From Novosphingobium sp. RL4 (lineage in GTDB: Bacteria; Pseudomonadota; Alphaproteobacteria; Sphingomonadales; Sphingomonadaceae), in assembly GCF_035658495.1 (NCBI RefSeq), contig NZ_CP141944.1, positions 522,001-586,000 of the forward strand: a stretch of 64,000 nucleotides of DNA. The letters run 5' to 3'. The first letter of the stretch is position 1. Every line of letters begins with the position of its first letter. The notes beneath the pieces were generated by a model. That model made no database searches. It was not told where the DNA came from and was given only the letters and a program-made list of their open reading frames with translations. Shown here in pieces: positions 1 to 7,884 of this stretch. A program made the translations under genes and the position numbers.

Positions 1-836
1 GATTCCATGGTGCGACGGCGGGCGTTCATCCAGTTCACGTTGCCGCGAACCGTGTTGATCTCGCCGTTGTGGGCCATGAAGCGGAACGGGTGTGCCAGCT
101 TCCAGCTCGGGAAGGTGTTGGTCGAGAAGCGCTGGTGCACGAGGCCGAGCGCCGAGACGAACTCGGGATTGCGCAGATCGTCGTAGAACGAGCCGACCTG
201 GGTTGCCAGCAGCAGGCCCTTGTAGACGATCGTGCGGCTGGAGAAGCTGGGCATGTACAGCTCGGTCAGGCCGGGCAGGTTATGCTTCTTCGCCATCGCT
301 TCGAGCGGGTTCTGCGTCTGCTTGCGGATCGCCAGGATCTTGCGCTCGAACGCGTCCTGGTCGGCGCAGTTGTCGCCGCGGCCGACGAAGCACTGGCGGA
401 TCACCGGCATTGAGTTGATGACGGTCTTGCCGAGGCCATCGAGCGTGACGGGCACGTCGCGCCAGCCGATCAGGTGCTGGCCTTCCTTGGCGATGAACTT
501 CTCGAAGGTCTGCGTGATGAGGTCGCGGCTGGCTTCGTCCTGCGGGAGGAAGCACATGGCGACGGCATAGTCGCCCGCCTGCGGCAGTTCGACGCCGGTG
601 GCGGCGGCCCAGCTGCGGAACAGCGTATCGGGAAGCTGGGTCAGGATTCCTGCGCCGTCACCCAGCAGCGGGTCGGCGCCCACCGCACCGCGGTGGTCAA
701 TGTTTTTAAGGATTTCCAGTGCCTGAGTAATGATCGCATGTGTTTTCTGGCCTTTGATATGGGCTACGAAGCCCACACCACAGGAGTCGTGTTCGTTACG
801 CGCATCATAAAGGCCCTGGGGCTTAGGAAATCCCAT
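1..836 (-). CDS. gltB: glutamate synthase (NADPH) large subunit, N-terminal part
   Basis: Amino-terminal 278 codons of the large GOGAT subunit; the rest lies beyond base 1. The enzyme makes glutamate from glutamine and 2-oxoglutarate in the cytoplasm. The visible part is the class II glutamine amidotransferase domain: the residues HDSCGVGF put the catalytic Cys at about residue 19, which becomes the N-terminal nucleophile after propeptide cleavage in this family. Later residues such as NTFPSW and HNGEINT are typical of the glutaminase pocket. I chose ATG 836, which has an AGGA about 12 bases upstream; an in-frame ATG at 857 is possible but has no ribosome binding site. The first ~49 codons have much lower GC3 (26 of 49 by hand count) than the remainder. 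Identity is secure; the exact start is less so. Confidence 0.93.
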   Translation of the reverse strand, partial: MGFPKPQGLYDARNEHDSCGVGFVAHIKGQKTHAIITQALEILKNIDHRGAVGADPLLGDGAGILTQLPDTLFRSWAAATGVELPQAGDYAVAMCFLPQDEASRDLITQTFEKFIAKEGQHLIGWRDVPVTLDGLGKTVINSMPVIRQCFVGRGDNCADQDAFERKILAIRKQTQNPLEAMAKKHNLPGLTELYMPSFSSRTIVYKGLLLATQVGSFYDDLRNPEFVSALGLVHQRFSTNTFPSWKLAHPFRFMAHNGEINTVRGNVNWMNARRRTME

Positions 837-1034
837 CGATAAAACCCATCCTGTCATTTTTTGTCGGGTTGCCTTCCATGCTCCGCCTCGGCGCGCACGA
901 ATCGTGCGACGCCGATACGCGTCATGGGGTCCCAAGCGCCCCCATGACGATTACGAGACGTTTTTGCAATGGCGAAGGCAGGGGGTCGCGCAGGATTTAG
1001 TGCGTGTGCACGGTAAAAAAGGGAATTTTGTTAT

Positions 1035-1073
1035 GCAAAAACCCGGAACGGTTGCGCCGGACCGGGTTTTTGC
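1035..1073 (-). terminator. Rho-independent terminator
   Basis: Perfect 12-base inverted repeat (1035-1046 with 1062-1073, arm GCAAAAACCCGG). Read on the minus strand the stem ends in a run of five T. It sits 29 bases past the stop of the 1102-3042 gene and would end that transcript before the gltB promoter. Confidence 0.8.
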
Positions 1074-1101
1074 AGGGATGTGACGTCGATTTGCCGGGGC
1101 G

Positions 1102-3042
1102 TCAGGCGGCGCCGCTCATCCGCTGGAGTGTGGCGAGTGCGGCGCGCAGTGCCTTTTCGGTTTCGGTAGGATCCGGCCGGGCCGGCGGATCGAACGGCCG
1201 ATCGGGCGATGCCTGCGTCATACCGCTCTCTTCGGCATCCGCCGGAAGCATGTTTGCATCGAAATGAACGAAATTCTGCCGCGGGGCCTGACGGGAAAGG
1301 TTCAGCAGGGACGAGTAGCCCTGTTCGAGCACGGCCTCTTCCTCGTCGTCCTCGGGCTTCTCGTCATAGGCGAAGTCCTGCGAGAGAGCGTCGAATTCGG
1401 CATATCGGCCGGCATCTTCCTCTTCTTCGTCCCCGGCCTCGAACGCGTCAGGCCCGATTTCCACTGCAACGGCATGCGCGGTGCCGAGGGAGACCGGCGC
1501 GGCGGCGAGGCTGATATGGCGCGGCGGAAGGTAGCCGGGCAGGGCATCGTCGTCATTTCCGAACGAATCGAGCCCCACCGGGCGCAGGGCCGCCGGGATG
1601 CGGGAAATTGCGGAAGGTCCGTCCTCGCTTTCACCGGGCGCCTTATGCACGGGCAATGCGAATGGGGCGACCGAAGCAAGGCGCGGCAGAGGCGAGCGCA
1701 GGGTTTCGGTGAATGGCGGTTCTGCGAAAGGCGGGGCAGGGAATGCGATGGTTTTCGCCGTCGTGACCGAGGCTTCGGTTGCCGTCGGGAGTTCCGGCGA
1801 ACTTGCGGGTGCATCGGGCGCGAACAGCGGTTGAGGCGCGGGCTGCCCGACGAACGCCGACGAGGAGGGCGTCACGGCGCTGCGCTTGCGGCGCTGTTCT
1901 TCCATCGCAAGGGCGAGGCGTTCGAGCAGTTCGACCTGCGACAGTGTTTCCAGTTCGGCTGCCGCGATTCGTTCCGCGGCATTCCGCGCGCTCTCCGTGT
2001 CCGCTTCGGGCAGGGTTGCGGCCGCGTCTGATTCGGCCGCCGGCGGGGCGGAAGCCGCGAATCCCGGAGCGGGTGTGCTCGCCTCGGCGGGTTCGGAAAC
2101 CTTGTTCGCATAGGCTTCGAACAACCGGTTGTTCAGCGCTTCCGGCGCCGGCGTGGAAGGCGCGGGTTCCGTTTCCGGCCCGTCTTCGGCCTCGGCCCCG
2201 GTCTTGTCTTCGTGCGCCCATGCAGCCGGTGAGAAGCTGTGGATTTCCTGGCGAGGCTCAAGCCATTCGGGAACGCGGCCGAACGGAGCTTCGGAGCGAT
2301 CGTCGCTTTCTTCCCGGCTCTCACCTGTCTCTTCTGCCGGGAACTGGCCGGGAACCGTCCATGCAGGAGCGGCGTCCGGCGCTGCCGCGATCGGCGCGAA
2401 ACTGGGTCCGTCCTCGAAAGCGGGGGCCTCCGAAGCCGTTGAAGCGGGAAGCTGCGTGGTCACGATCCCGTCGATGTCGAGCTCCGACAAGTTGAGGATC
2501 TGGGGGGCTTCCTCGCCTTCGGGCCGTGTTTCGAGCGCTTCGGCGGGCTGTTCCTCGGCCACCAGCGCGAATGCGCGACGGCGGCGTGGCTGGTTTGCCT
2601 GCGGTGCGGGATCGGCCTCTTCCGCGCTTTCCGCCGTCTCGAAGCCGGCGAAAGGCATGCGAGCGGGCTGTGCCTCGGTGGTCTGGGCGACCCGGCGGCC
2701 GGCCACGAGGCCGACAAGTCCGCCGAGCCCGGTCATGGCGAGTGCGAAGAGGATGCGGGCGGTGTTGCCCAGCGGCGGCGTGGCCATCGGGAGCACCTTG
2801 CCCAGCCCGGTTGCGCCGACGATGCGTTCCAGCAGTGCCGGGCTCACCATGATCGACCCGAGGCCGAAGAGGGCGGCAAACCACAAGGCGACGATCGCGG
2901 GAAACAGGGGGTGACGGCTGATCGGCTGGGCCACGGCGGGCTTCCTGTTCTCTGCTTTCGCCACGAATTGTACCCCGTTTCTCACGTTGGAATTGCGGAA
3001 TTCCGCCTTGTCAGGCAGCGGTTCCCAGTCCTTTTTCAGCAT
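1102..3042 (-). CDS. acidic, Pro/Glu/Ala-rich membrane protein, unknown function
   Basis: About 646 residues. I do not recognise a family. Near the N-terminus there are two hydrophobic segments (roughly residues 45-75, around LFPAIVALWFAALFGLG, and 85-115, around ILFALAMTGLGGLVGLVAG), followed by about 500 residues of low-complexity, acidic, Pro/Ala/Glu-rich sequence that is probably disordered. A short stretch near residue 370 (LSQVELLERLALAMEEQRR) looks helical or coiled coil. The start chosen is ATG 3042 (MLKKDWEPLPD); it overlaps the end of the upstream glycosyltransferase gene by 32 bases, so the two are probably co-transcribed. A longer reading frame begins at 3177 but would overlap much more. 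The order suggests a role in envelope polysaccharide or protein glycosylation, which is inference only. Confidence 0.75.
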   Translation of the reverse strand: MLKKDWEPLPDKAEFRNSNVRNGVQFVAKAENRKPAVAQPISRHPLFPAIVALWFAALFGLGSIMVSPALLERIVGATGLGKVLPMATPPLGNTARILFALAMTGLGGLVGLVAGRRVAQTTEAQPARMPFAGFETAESAEEADPAPQANQPRRRRAFALVAEEQPAEALETRPEGEEAPQILNLSELDIDGIVTTQLPASTASEAPAFEDGPSFAPIAAAPDAAPAWTVPGQFPAEETGESREESDDRSEAPFGRVPEWLEPRQEIHSFSPAAWAHEDKTGAEAEDGPETEPAPSTPAPEALNNRLFEAYANKVSEPAEASTPAPGFAASAPPAAESDAAATLPEADTESARNAAERIAAAELETLSQVELLERLALAMEEQRRKRSAVTPSSSAFVGQPAPQPLFAPDAPASSPELPTATEASVTTAKTIAFPAPPFAEPPFTETLRSPLPRLASVAPFALPVHKAPGESEDGPSAISRIPAALRPVGLDSFGNDDDALPGYLPPRHISLAAAPVSLGTAHAVAVEIGPDAFEAGDEEEEDAGRYAEFDALSQDFAYDEKPEDDEEEAVLEQGYSSLLNLSRQAPRQNFVHFDANMLPADAEESGMTQASPDRPFDPPARPDPTETEKALRAALATLQRMSGAA

Positions 3043-4252
3043 CGAGAGGTGCCACCATTTGGTAAACGTCTCGATAACGACGGGCATTGGCGGCCCAGTC
3101 GTGCCGTTCCCGGACATGTCGGCGCCCGGCCTCGCGATAGGCTTCCCACGATTCGCGGTGTGCGAGCAACCCTGCAAGAGCGGCCGCGCAGGCAGCCGGA
3201 TCGTCAGGCGCGAACAGGGTTCCGGTCACGCCGTGGTCCACCAGTTCGCGGTGCCCGCCGACATCGCTGGCCGCGACAAGCTTGCCCTGTGCCATGGCCT
3301 CGAGCGGCTTGAGCGGGGTGACGAGGTCCGTGAGGCGGCTTTTCTTGCGCGGATAGGCCATGATGTCGGCCAGGGCGTAATAGCGATCGACTTCATGGTG
3401 AGGCACCCGGCCGATGAAGCGGATTGCCGACGCCGCCGGGGAGGCCAGCGCCTGAGCGCGCAGCGCCTCCTCGCGCGGGCCGCCGCCGACCATGAGCAGC
3501 CGCGCGTCGGGTTGTCTCTTCAGTAGCAGCGGCATGGCGGCGATCAGGTCGTCCAGCCCCTCATAGTCGTAGAAACTGCCGATGAAACCGATCACCGGAC
3601 AGGCGCGGCCATCGGTTTCGAAGCCCAGTTCCTTTGCCAGCGCCCTGTCGCGCGCGGGCGGCGTACCGAACAGTTCCAGATCGACGCCGTTTGGCATTTT
3701 CGTGATCTTCGCGGTGGGAACGCCCCGGGCGATGAGATCGGCGCGCAGGCCGTCGCAGATCGTCACGATCGCATCGGCGCGGGCGACGACCCGGTTTTCG
3801 AGGGCGCGGGTCAGCCGGTATTTCAGCGAACCCTCGGCGCCGGTACCGTTGCCGACGGCCGCATCCTCCCAGAATGCGCGGATTTCATAGACCAGCGGGA
3901 TGCCGTGCCGGCGCGCGACGCGCGACGCTGCGGCGCCGCAGAGCGAGGGGGAATGGGCGTGGATCACGTCGGGGCGCCATTCGCGCACCACCTGTTCGAT
4001 GGTCTGCGCGAAGAGCCCGATCTCGCGCCATTCGCGCAGCCCGGCGGGCCCGCTTGCACTTCCGCGGGTGCGGTGGAAGACGAGGCCGTCCGCATCCTCG
4101 ACATCGGGGCCAGTCGCTGTATGGCGCAGGCCTGTCACGCCGCGCACCTCGAAGCCCATCGCTTCCTGTGCCTTGAGGATCGCGCGGGTCCGGAAGGTGT
4201 AGCCGCTGTGCATCGGCAGCGAATGGTCGAGGACGTGGAGAACACGGGTCAT
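3011..4252 (-). CDS. GT4 glycosyltransferase, exosortase (XrtA/PEP-CTERM) associated type
   Basis: 413 residues with a GT-B fold. The N-terminus (MTRVLHVLDHSLPMHSGYTF) is the signature start of the exosortase A-associated glycosyltransferase family (TIGR04063 type). The C-terminal half carries the GT4 nucleotide-sugar site: a GFIGSFYDYEGL segment, then ARLLMVGGG, then EAMAQGKLVAASDVGGHREL, whose acidic residue normally contacts the donor sugar. It should move a sugar onto a lipid or glycan intermediate at the cytoplasmic face of the inner membrane. It is divergent from the ligase at 4518 and followed by an overlapping acidic membrane protein gene. No exosortase or PEP-CTERM substrate is present in the window. 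The family call is from recognition, not a database search. Confidence 0.85.
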   Translation of the reverse strand: MTRVLHVLDHSLPMHSGYTFRTRAILKAQEAMGFEVRGVTGLRHTATGPDVEDADGLVFHRTRGSASGPAGLREWREIGLFAQTIEQVVREWRPDVIHAHSPSLCGAAASRVARRHGIPLVYEIRAFWEDAAVGNGTGAEGSLKYRLTRALENRVVARADAIVTICDGLRADLIARGVPTAKITKMPNGVDLELFGTPPARDRALAKELGFETDGRACPVIGFIGSFYDYEGLDDLIAAMPLLLKRQPDARLLMVGGGPREEALRAQALASPAASAIRFIGRVPHHEVDRYYALADIMAYPRKKSRLTDLVTPLKPLEAMAQGKLVAASDVGGHRELVDHGVTGTLFAPDDPAACAAALAGLLAHRESWEAYREAGRRHVRERHDWAANARRYRDVYQMVAPLDAEKGLGTAA

Positions 4253-4318
4253 GGTCGCAATTCCTATGCCTGCAAGGCTTAACGCCGCGTCAACTCCGTA
4301 CTGCTAGGCCCGGCAGCG

Positions 4319-4525
4319 ATGGTCGACATCCTTGCCCTTGCCGTGAGCCACGCCCTCTTGGCGCTTGCCGCCTGGCGCCTGCTGTGGCGGCCGGAACTGG
4401 ACGTGGAGGGCGGGGCGGAGAAAAGCCGCCGCATCGTCCGCCGCGGGATGCAGTGGGGCGGCGCGGACGACCGGGCCGGAAGCCCGGATTCGAGCGACAC
4501 GCAAGAGGCGGCAGGCGATGATTGA
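4319..4525 (+). CDS. small single-span membrane protein preceding the ligase gene
   Basis: 68 residues, no recognised family. A hydrophobic N-terminal segment (residues 3-20, ILALAVSHALLALAAWRL) is followed by a charged, probably soluble tail. Third codon positions are strongly G/C, as in neighbouring real genes. Its stop overlaps the start of the O-glycosylation ligase by eight bases (ATG of the ligase at 4518, this stop at 4523-4525), an arrangement that suggests translational coupling. The 66-base gap to the divergent glycosyltransferase would hold both promoters. It may help or anchor the ligase, but that is a guess. No strong ribosome binding site is visible. Confidence 0.55.
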   Translation: MVDILALAVSHALLALAAWRLLWRPELDVEGGAEKSRRIVRRGMQWGGADDRAGSPDSSDTQEAAGDD

Positions 4526-5936
4526 TCTTGCGCTGAGCGGCTTTCTCTTCGGGTTTCTCCTGCTGGGGCTCAAGCGTCCGTTTCTCTGGGTGCTGTGCTA
4601 TCTCTATGTCGACATCATGTCGCCGCAGGTCATTTCCTGGGGGATACTGGCGCATTTTCCGGTCTCGCTCATGGCCTTTGCCGCAGCCTTTCTCGGCTGG
4701 GTTCTGTTTGACGACAAGCGCGATTCGCGCATTACCGGGCGCCAGATCCTGCTGGCGCTGCTGTTGTTCTATTGCGCGGTAAGCACGCTTCGGGCCGTTT
4801 ATCCGGTGGAGGCGCAGGAGAAATGGGCCTGGGTCTGGAAGGCGCTGGTCTTCGCGATCTTCCTGCCTTTCACCTTGCGAACGCGGTTGCGGATAGAGGC
4901 GGTGGCGCTGGTCATGGTGCTGTCCGCTGCGGCGCTGATCGTCGATGGAGGGCTGAAAACCGCGCTTGGCGGCAGCGGCTACGGCACTTTGCGGATCTTC
5001 GTGGACAACAACACCGGGCTCTACGAAGGGTCGATCCTTTCCTGCGTGGCGATCGCCATCATTCCCATCATCCTGTGGCTGGCGAAGTACGGGACGGTCT
5101 TCCCGCCTGACTGGCGCGTGCGTGTTTTCGCGGCGGCGCTGATCTTTGCCTGTGCCCTGATTCCGGTGGGAACCCAGGCCCGGACGGGGCTGGTGTGCCT
5201 GGGCGTGCTATGCCTGTTCTACTTGCGAACGGCCCGGCACAAGGTGCTGATCGCGGGGGGAATGGCGCTGGCCGTCATGGTTGCCTTGCCGTTCCTGCCG
5301 GCCTCTTTCCTGGCGCGCATGGGGACGATCGAGAACCACCAGTCCGACCAGTCCGCCGGTACCCGTCTCGGGGTGTGGAGCTGGACCTGGGACTATGTGA
5401 AGCACAATCCGCTGGGCGGCGGCTTCGTGGTCAGCATGGCGAGCAAGGTGGCTTACGATACGGTCTCCGTGCAGACGGTGGGCAACAGCACGACGGTCAC
5501 GCGAACGCCGGTCGTCGAGCAGGGGCGCGCCTTCCATTCGAGCTATTTCGAAATGCTGGGAGAGCAGGGTTTTCCGGGGTTCTTCCTGTGGATACTGCTG
5601 CAACTGACCGGGCTGGTGCAGATGGAGATGATCCGCCGCCGCTGGAGGAAACGCACCGGTGCCGACGAGGCCTGGGTGGCGCCGCTGGCGATCGCGCTCC
5701 AGCTTGCGCAAGTGGTCTACCTGATCGGATCGCTGTTCGTTGGCATCGCTTTCCAGCCCTTCATCCTGATGCTGATCGGCCTGCAATGCGGCTTCTGGAG
5801 CTACCTGAAGCGGATCGACACAACCGCACCAGAACGACACCTGAAGGCACCAGAGATGCGGGTGCAGGCTGCCACGTCGCCCAGGGGGGTAGCCGGTCGG
5901 CACAGGCACCGGATCGGGACCGGCCGTGCTCCTTGA
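4518..5936 (+). CDS. exosortase A-associated putative O-glycosylation ligase (O-antigen ligase/Wzy family)
   Basis: 472 residues, polytopic inner-membrane protein with about ten to twelve hydrophobic spans. The first third (LKRPFLWVLCYLYVDIMSPQ onward) resembles the DUF5935 region of exosortase-associated O-glycosylation ligases (TIGR03097 type); the remainder has the O-antigen ligase layout with a large periplasmic loop around residues 280-350 containing the motif YVKHNPLGGGF and an FHSSYFEMLGEQG segment. Such ligases join a lipid-linked glycan to an acceptor on the periplasmic side. ATG 4518 follows an AGGCG ribosome binding site; the frame is open further upstream, but that part has an unlikely composition. 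It is paired divergently with the exosortase-type glycosyltransferase, which strengthens both calls. The acceptor is unknown because no exosortase substrate is in view. Confidence 0.8.
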   Translation: MIDLALSGFLFGFLLLGLKRPFLWVLCYLYVDIMSPQVISWGILAHFPVSLMAFAAAFLGWVLFDDKRDSRITGRQILLALLLFYCAVSTLRAVYPVEAQEKWAWVWKALVFAIFLPFTLRTRLRIEAVALVMVLSAAALIVDGGLKTALGGSGYGTLRIFVDNNTGLYEGSILSCVAIAIIPIILWLAKYGTVFPPDWRVRVFAAALIFACALIPVGTQARTGLVCLGVLCLFYLRTARHKVLIAGGMALAVMVALPFLPASFLARMGTIENHQSDQSAGTRLGVWSWTWDYVKHNPLGGGFVVSMASKVAYDTVSVQTVGNSTTVTRTPVVEQGRAFHSSYFEMLGEQGFPGFFLWILLQLTGLVQMEMIRRRWRKRTGADEAWVAPLAIALQLAQVVYLIGSLFVGIAFQPFILMLIGLQCGFWSYLKRIDTTAPERHLKAPEMRVQAATSPRGVAGRHRHRIGTGRAP

Positions 5937-6008
5937 GAAAATTTAATCCTAACGCGCGACGGTTTCCTATCGCTCTGAAAAGTCCCGGGCTTCGCCATTT
6001 ACGGCAAA

Positions 6009-6042
6009 TTAACCTTTAACCTTCATTGGTCCTATGGTTAAT
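6009..6042 (+). promoter_or_regulatory. CtrA half-site cluster upstream of ctrA
   Basis: Two tandem TTAACCT heptamers (6009-6015 and 6016-6022) followed by an inverted copy, ATGGTTAAT at 6034-6042, which reads ATTAACCAT on the other strand. CtrA recognises TTAA-type half-sites, and TTAACCAT is a known half-site form in alphaproteobacteria. The cluster lies 64-97 bases before the ctrA start, so autoregulation is likely. Another TTAA is at 5943. Confidence 0.6.
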
Positions 6043-6105
6043 ACAGGGAAATGTCCGTTCCGGCTGGGGTTTGCGCCGAGAGGACGGGGGCGAAAGGGAA
6101 TTCCG

Positions 6106-6801
6106 ATGCGAGTGCTGCTGATCGAGGATGAACCGACCACCGCGCGGGCTATCGAGCTCATGCTGACGGCCGAAGGCTTCAACGTCTATTCGACGGATCT
6201 GGGCGAAGAAGGCCTCGATCTCGGCAAGCTCTACGATTACGACATCATCCTGCTCGACCTCAACCTGCCCGACATGCACGGCTATGACGTGCTCAAGAAG
6301 CTGCGCGTCGCCAAGGTGCAGACGCCGGTGCTGATCCTTTCGGGCATCTCGGAAATGGATTCGAAGGTCCGCTCGTTCGGCTTCGGCGCCGACGACTATG
6401 TGACCAAGCCCTTCCACCGCGAAGAACTGATCGCGCGCATTCACGCCGTGGTTCGCCGCTCGAAGGGCCATTCGCAGTCGGTCATCCGTACCGGCAAGCT
6501 GGTCGTCAACCTCGACGCCAAGACCGTCGAGGTCGACAGCGCCCGCGTGCATCTGACCGGCAAGGAATATGCGATGCTGGAGCTGCTCTCGCTGCGCAAG
6601 GGCACCACGCTGACCAAGGAAATGTTCCTCAACCACCTTTACGGCGGCATGGACGAACCCGAACTCAAGATCATCGACGTCTTCATCTGCAAGCTGCGCA
6701 AGAAGCTGGCCCATGCCTGCGGCGGCGCCAACTACATCGAGACGGTCTGGGGCCGCGGCTATGTGCTGCGCGACCCGGACGAGCTTCAGGACGTCGCCTG
6801 A
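6106..6801 (+). CDS. ctrA: cell cycle response regulator CtrA
   Basis: 231 residues. Receiver domain at residues 1-118 with acidic pocket E7-D8, phospho-acceptor D51 in [15 protein letters not shown] and K101 in VTKPF; OmpR/PhoB-type winged helix at about 125-225 ending in [14 protein letters not shown]. CtrA is the alphaproteobacterial master regulator that controls cell-cycle, motility and division genes and, in Caulobacter, represses replication initiation. ATG 6106 follows an AGGGAA ribosome binding site; the frame is open from 6034 but that extension is not part of the family. The protein ends in Val-Ala, similar to the small hydrophobic C-terminus used for ClpXP turnover in Caulobacter. 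TTAA half-sites upstream suggest autoregulation. Confidence 0.97.
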   Translation: MRVLLIEDEPTTARAIELMLTAEGFNVYSTDLGEEGLDLGKLYDYDIILLDLNLPDMHGYDVLKKLRVAKVQTPVLILSGISEMDSKVRSFGFGADDYVTKPFHREELIARIHAVVRRSKGHSQSVIRTGKLVVNLDAKTVEVDSARVHLTGKEYAMLELLSLRKGTTLTKEMFLNHLYGGMDEPELKIIDVFICKLRKKLAHACGGANYIETVWGRGYVLRDPDELQDVA

Positions 6802-6854
6802 ACCGACCCGCCTCTAAACATAGGGGCGCGTGCGTAACTGATGCGGGAACAAAG

Positions 6855-6880
6855 CGGCCTGCCCTTCCGGGGGCGGGCCG
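6855..6880 (+). terminator. probable terminator of ctrA
   Basis: Stem CGGCCTGCCC (6855-6864) pairs with GGGCGGGCCG (6871-6880), one G-U pair, six-base loop. A weak T-rich run, TTTCGCTTTC, follows. It lies 54 bases after the ctrA stop. Confidence 0.6.
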
Positions 6881-6911
6881 TTTCGCTTTCGAGGCCTGCG
6901 GCCTTCAGGTT

Positions 6912-6952
6912 CCCCCTTCGCCTTCGGCGCCGGCGAAGGCCGGGGAAGGGGG
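6912..6952. repeat. nested extragenic palindrome
   Basis: An outer inverted repeat (CCCCCTTC at 6912-6919 with GAAGGGGG at 6945-6952) encloses an inner one (GCCTTCG at 6920-6926 with CGAAGGC at 6934-6940). The shape is like an extragenic palindromic element rather than a simple terminator, since no T-run follows. No second copy was noticed in this window. Confidence 0.5.
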
Positions 6953-7062
6953 CTGAGAACAGGCCCGGTTCCGTCTCCGTCGCCGGGAAATCGGCGCGAG
7001 TGGGGCCGTAGCGGCGGGTCCCACGTTGACCTTGCCGGGCAACGGTGCCAGTGCCCCGCGCC

Positions 7063-7779
7063 ATGACGGCTCACAAACCCGGCGATCCGACCACGCTCAA
7101 CCGCCTCTACGGCCGCGCCAAGGGCAAGCCCCTGCGCGCGGGCCAGCAGGCGCTGGTCGACAACCTGCTCCCGCGAATCGCGGTTCCCCTCGAAGGTCCG
7201 GTCACCTCCGACCTGCTGTTCGGCGACGATCGCCCGATGCATTTCGAGATCGGCTTCGGCGGCGGCGAACATATGGCGGGCCGGGCGGACATGCTGCCCA
7301 ACCACGGCTTCATCGGCGCCGAACCCTTCATCAACGGTGTTGCCCAGGCGCTCACCCATGTTGCCGGAGACAATGGCGCCAGCACGCCGCTCGGCAATGT
7401 GCGCATTCATCACGGCGATGCGCTGGAAGTGCTTTCGCGCATTCCCGACGGTTCGCTCTCGTTCCTCTACCTGCTGCACCCGGACCCCTGGCCCAAGGCG
7501 CGCCATGCCAAGCGGCGCATGATGAACGATGGCCCGGTGGACATGTTCGCGGCCAAGCTGAAGCCCGGCGGCGAGTTCCGTTTCGGCACGGACCACGCGG
7601 TCTACGTGCGCCACGCGCTGATGGTGATGCAGCGCCATACCGACCAGTTCGAGTGGCTTTGCGAGAAACCGCAGGACTTCCAGGTCCGTCCGGGCGGCTG
7701 GCCGGAGACGCGCTACGAGAACAAGGCGCGCACCGTCTACGGGCACGAGGTCTGGTATTTCCGCTATCGGCGCAAGTAA
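7063..7779 (+). CDS. trmB: tRNA (guanine-N7-)-methyltransferase TrmB
   Basis: 238 residues. Uses S-adenosylmethionine to make m7G46 in tRNA variable loops. The SAM-binding motif I is EIGFGGGEH (residues 62-70); the diagnostic family motif LLHPDPWPKARH lies near residues 140-152, and the C-terminal TRYENKA segment is also family typical. ATG 7063 gives the usual MTAHKPGDPTT start; a GTG six codons upstream (7045) is an alternative. The gene is followed by a strong hairpin and converges on maeB. Confidence 0.95.
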   Translation: MTAHKPGDPTTLNRLYGRAKGKPLRAGQQALVDNLLPRIAVPLEGPVTSDLLFGDDRPMHFEIGFGGGEHMAGRADMLPNHGFIGAEPFINGVAQALTHVAGDNGASTPLGNVRIHHGDALEVLSRIPDGSLSFLYLLHPDPWPKARHAKRRMMNDGPVDMFAAKLKPGGEFRFGTDHAVYVRHALMVMQRHTDQFEWLCEKPQDFQVRPGGWPETRYENKARTVYGHEVWYFRYRRK

Positions 7780-7840
7780 GCGTCAGGCCCAAAAGAAACG
7801 CCGCCCCGGATCAGGTCCGGGACGGCGGCATCTCTGGGAA

Positions 7841-7879
7841 AAAAAGGGGCGTCCGGACATGATCCGGGCGCCCCTTTTT
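7841..7879. terminator. bidirectional Rho-independent terminator between trmB and maeB
   Basis: Arms 7841-7857 and 7863-7879 (AAAAAGGGGCG... against ...CGCCCCTTTTT) pair over 17 bases with one mismatch and a five-base loop. A-run and T-run on either side let it serve both convergent genes. A second GC-rich hairpin around 7799-7830 precedes it. Confidence 0.88.
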
Positions 7880-7884
7880 CGATG

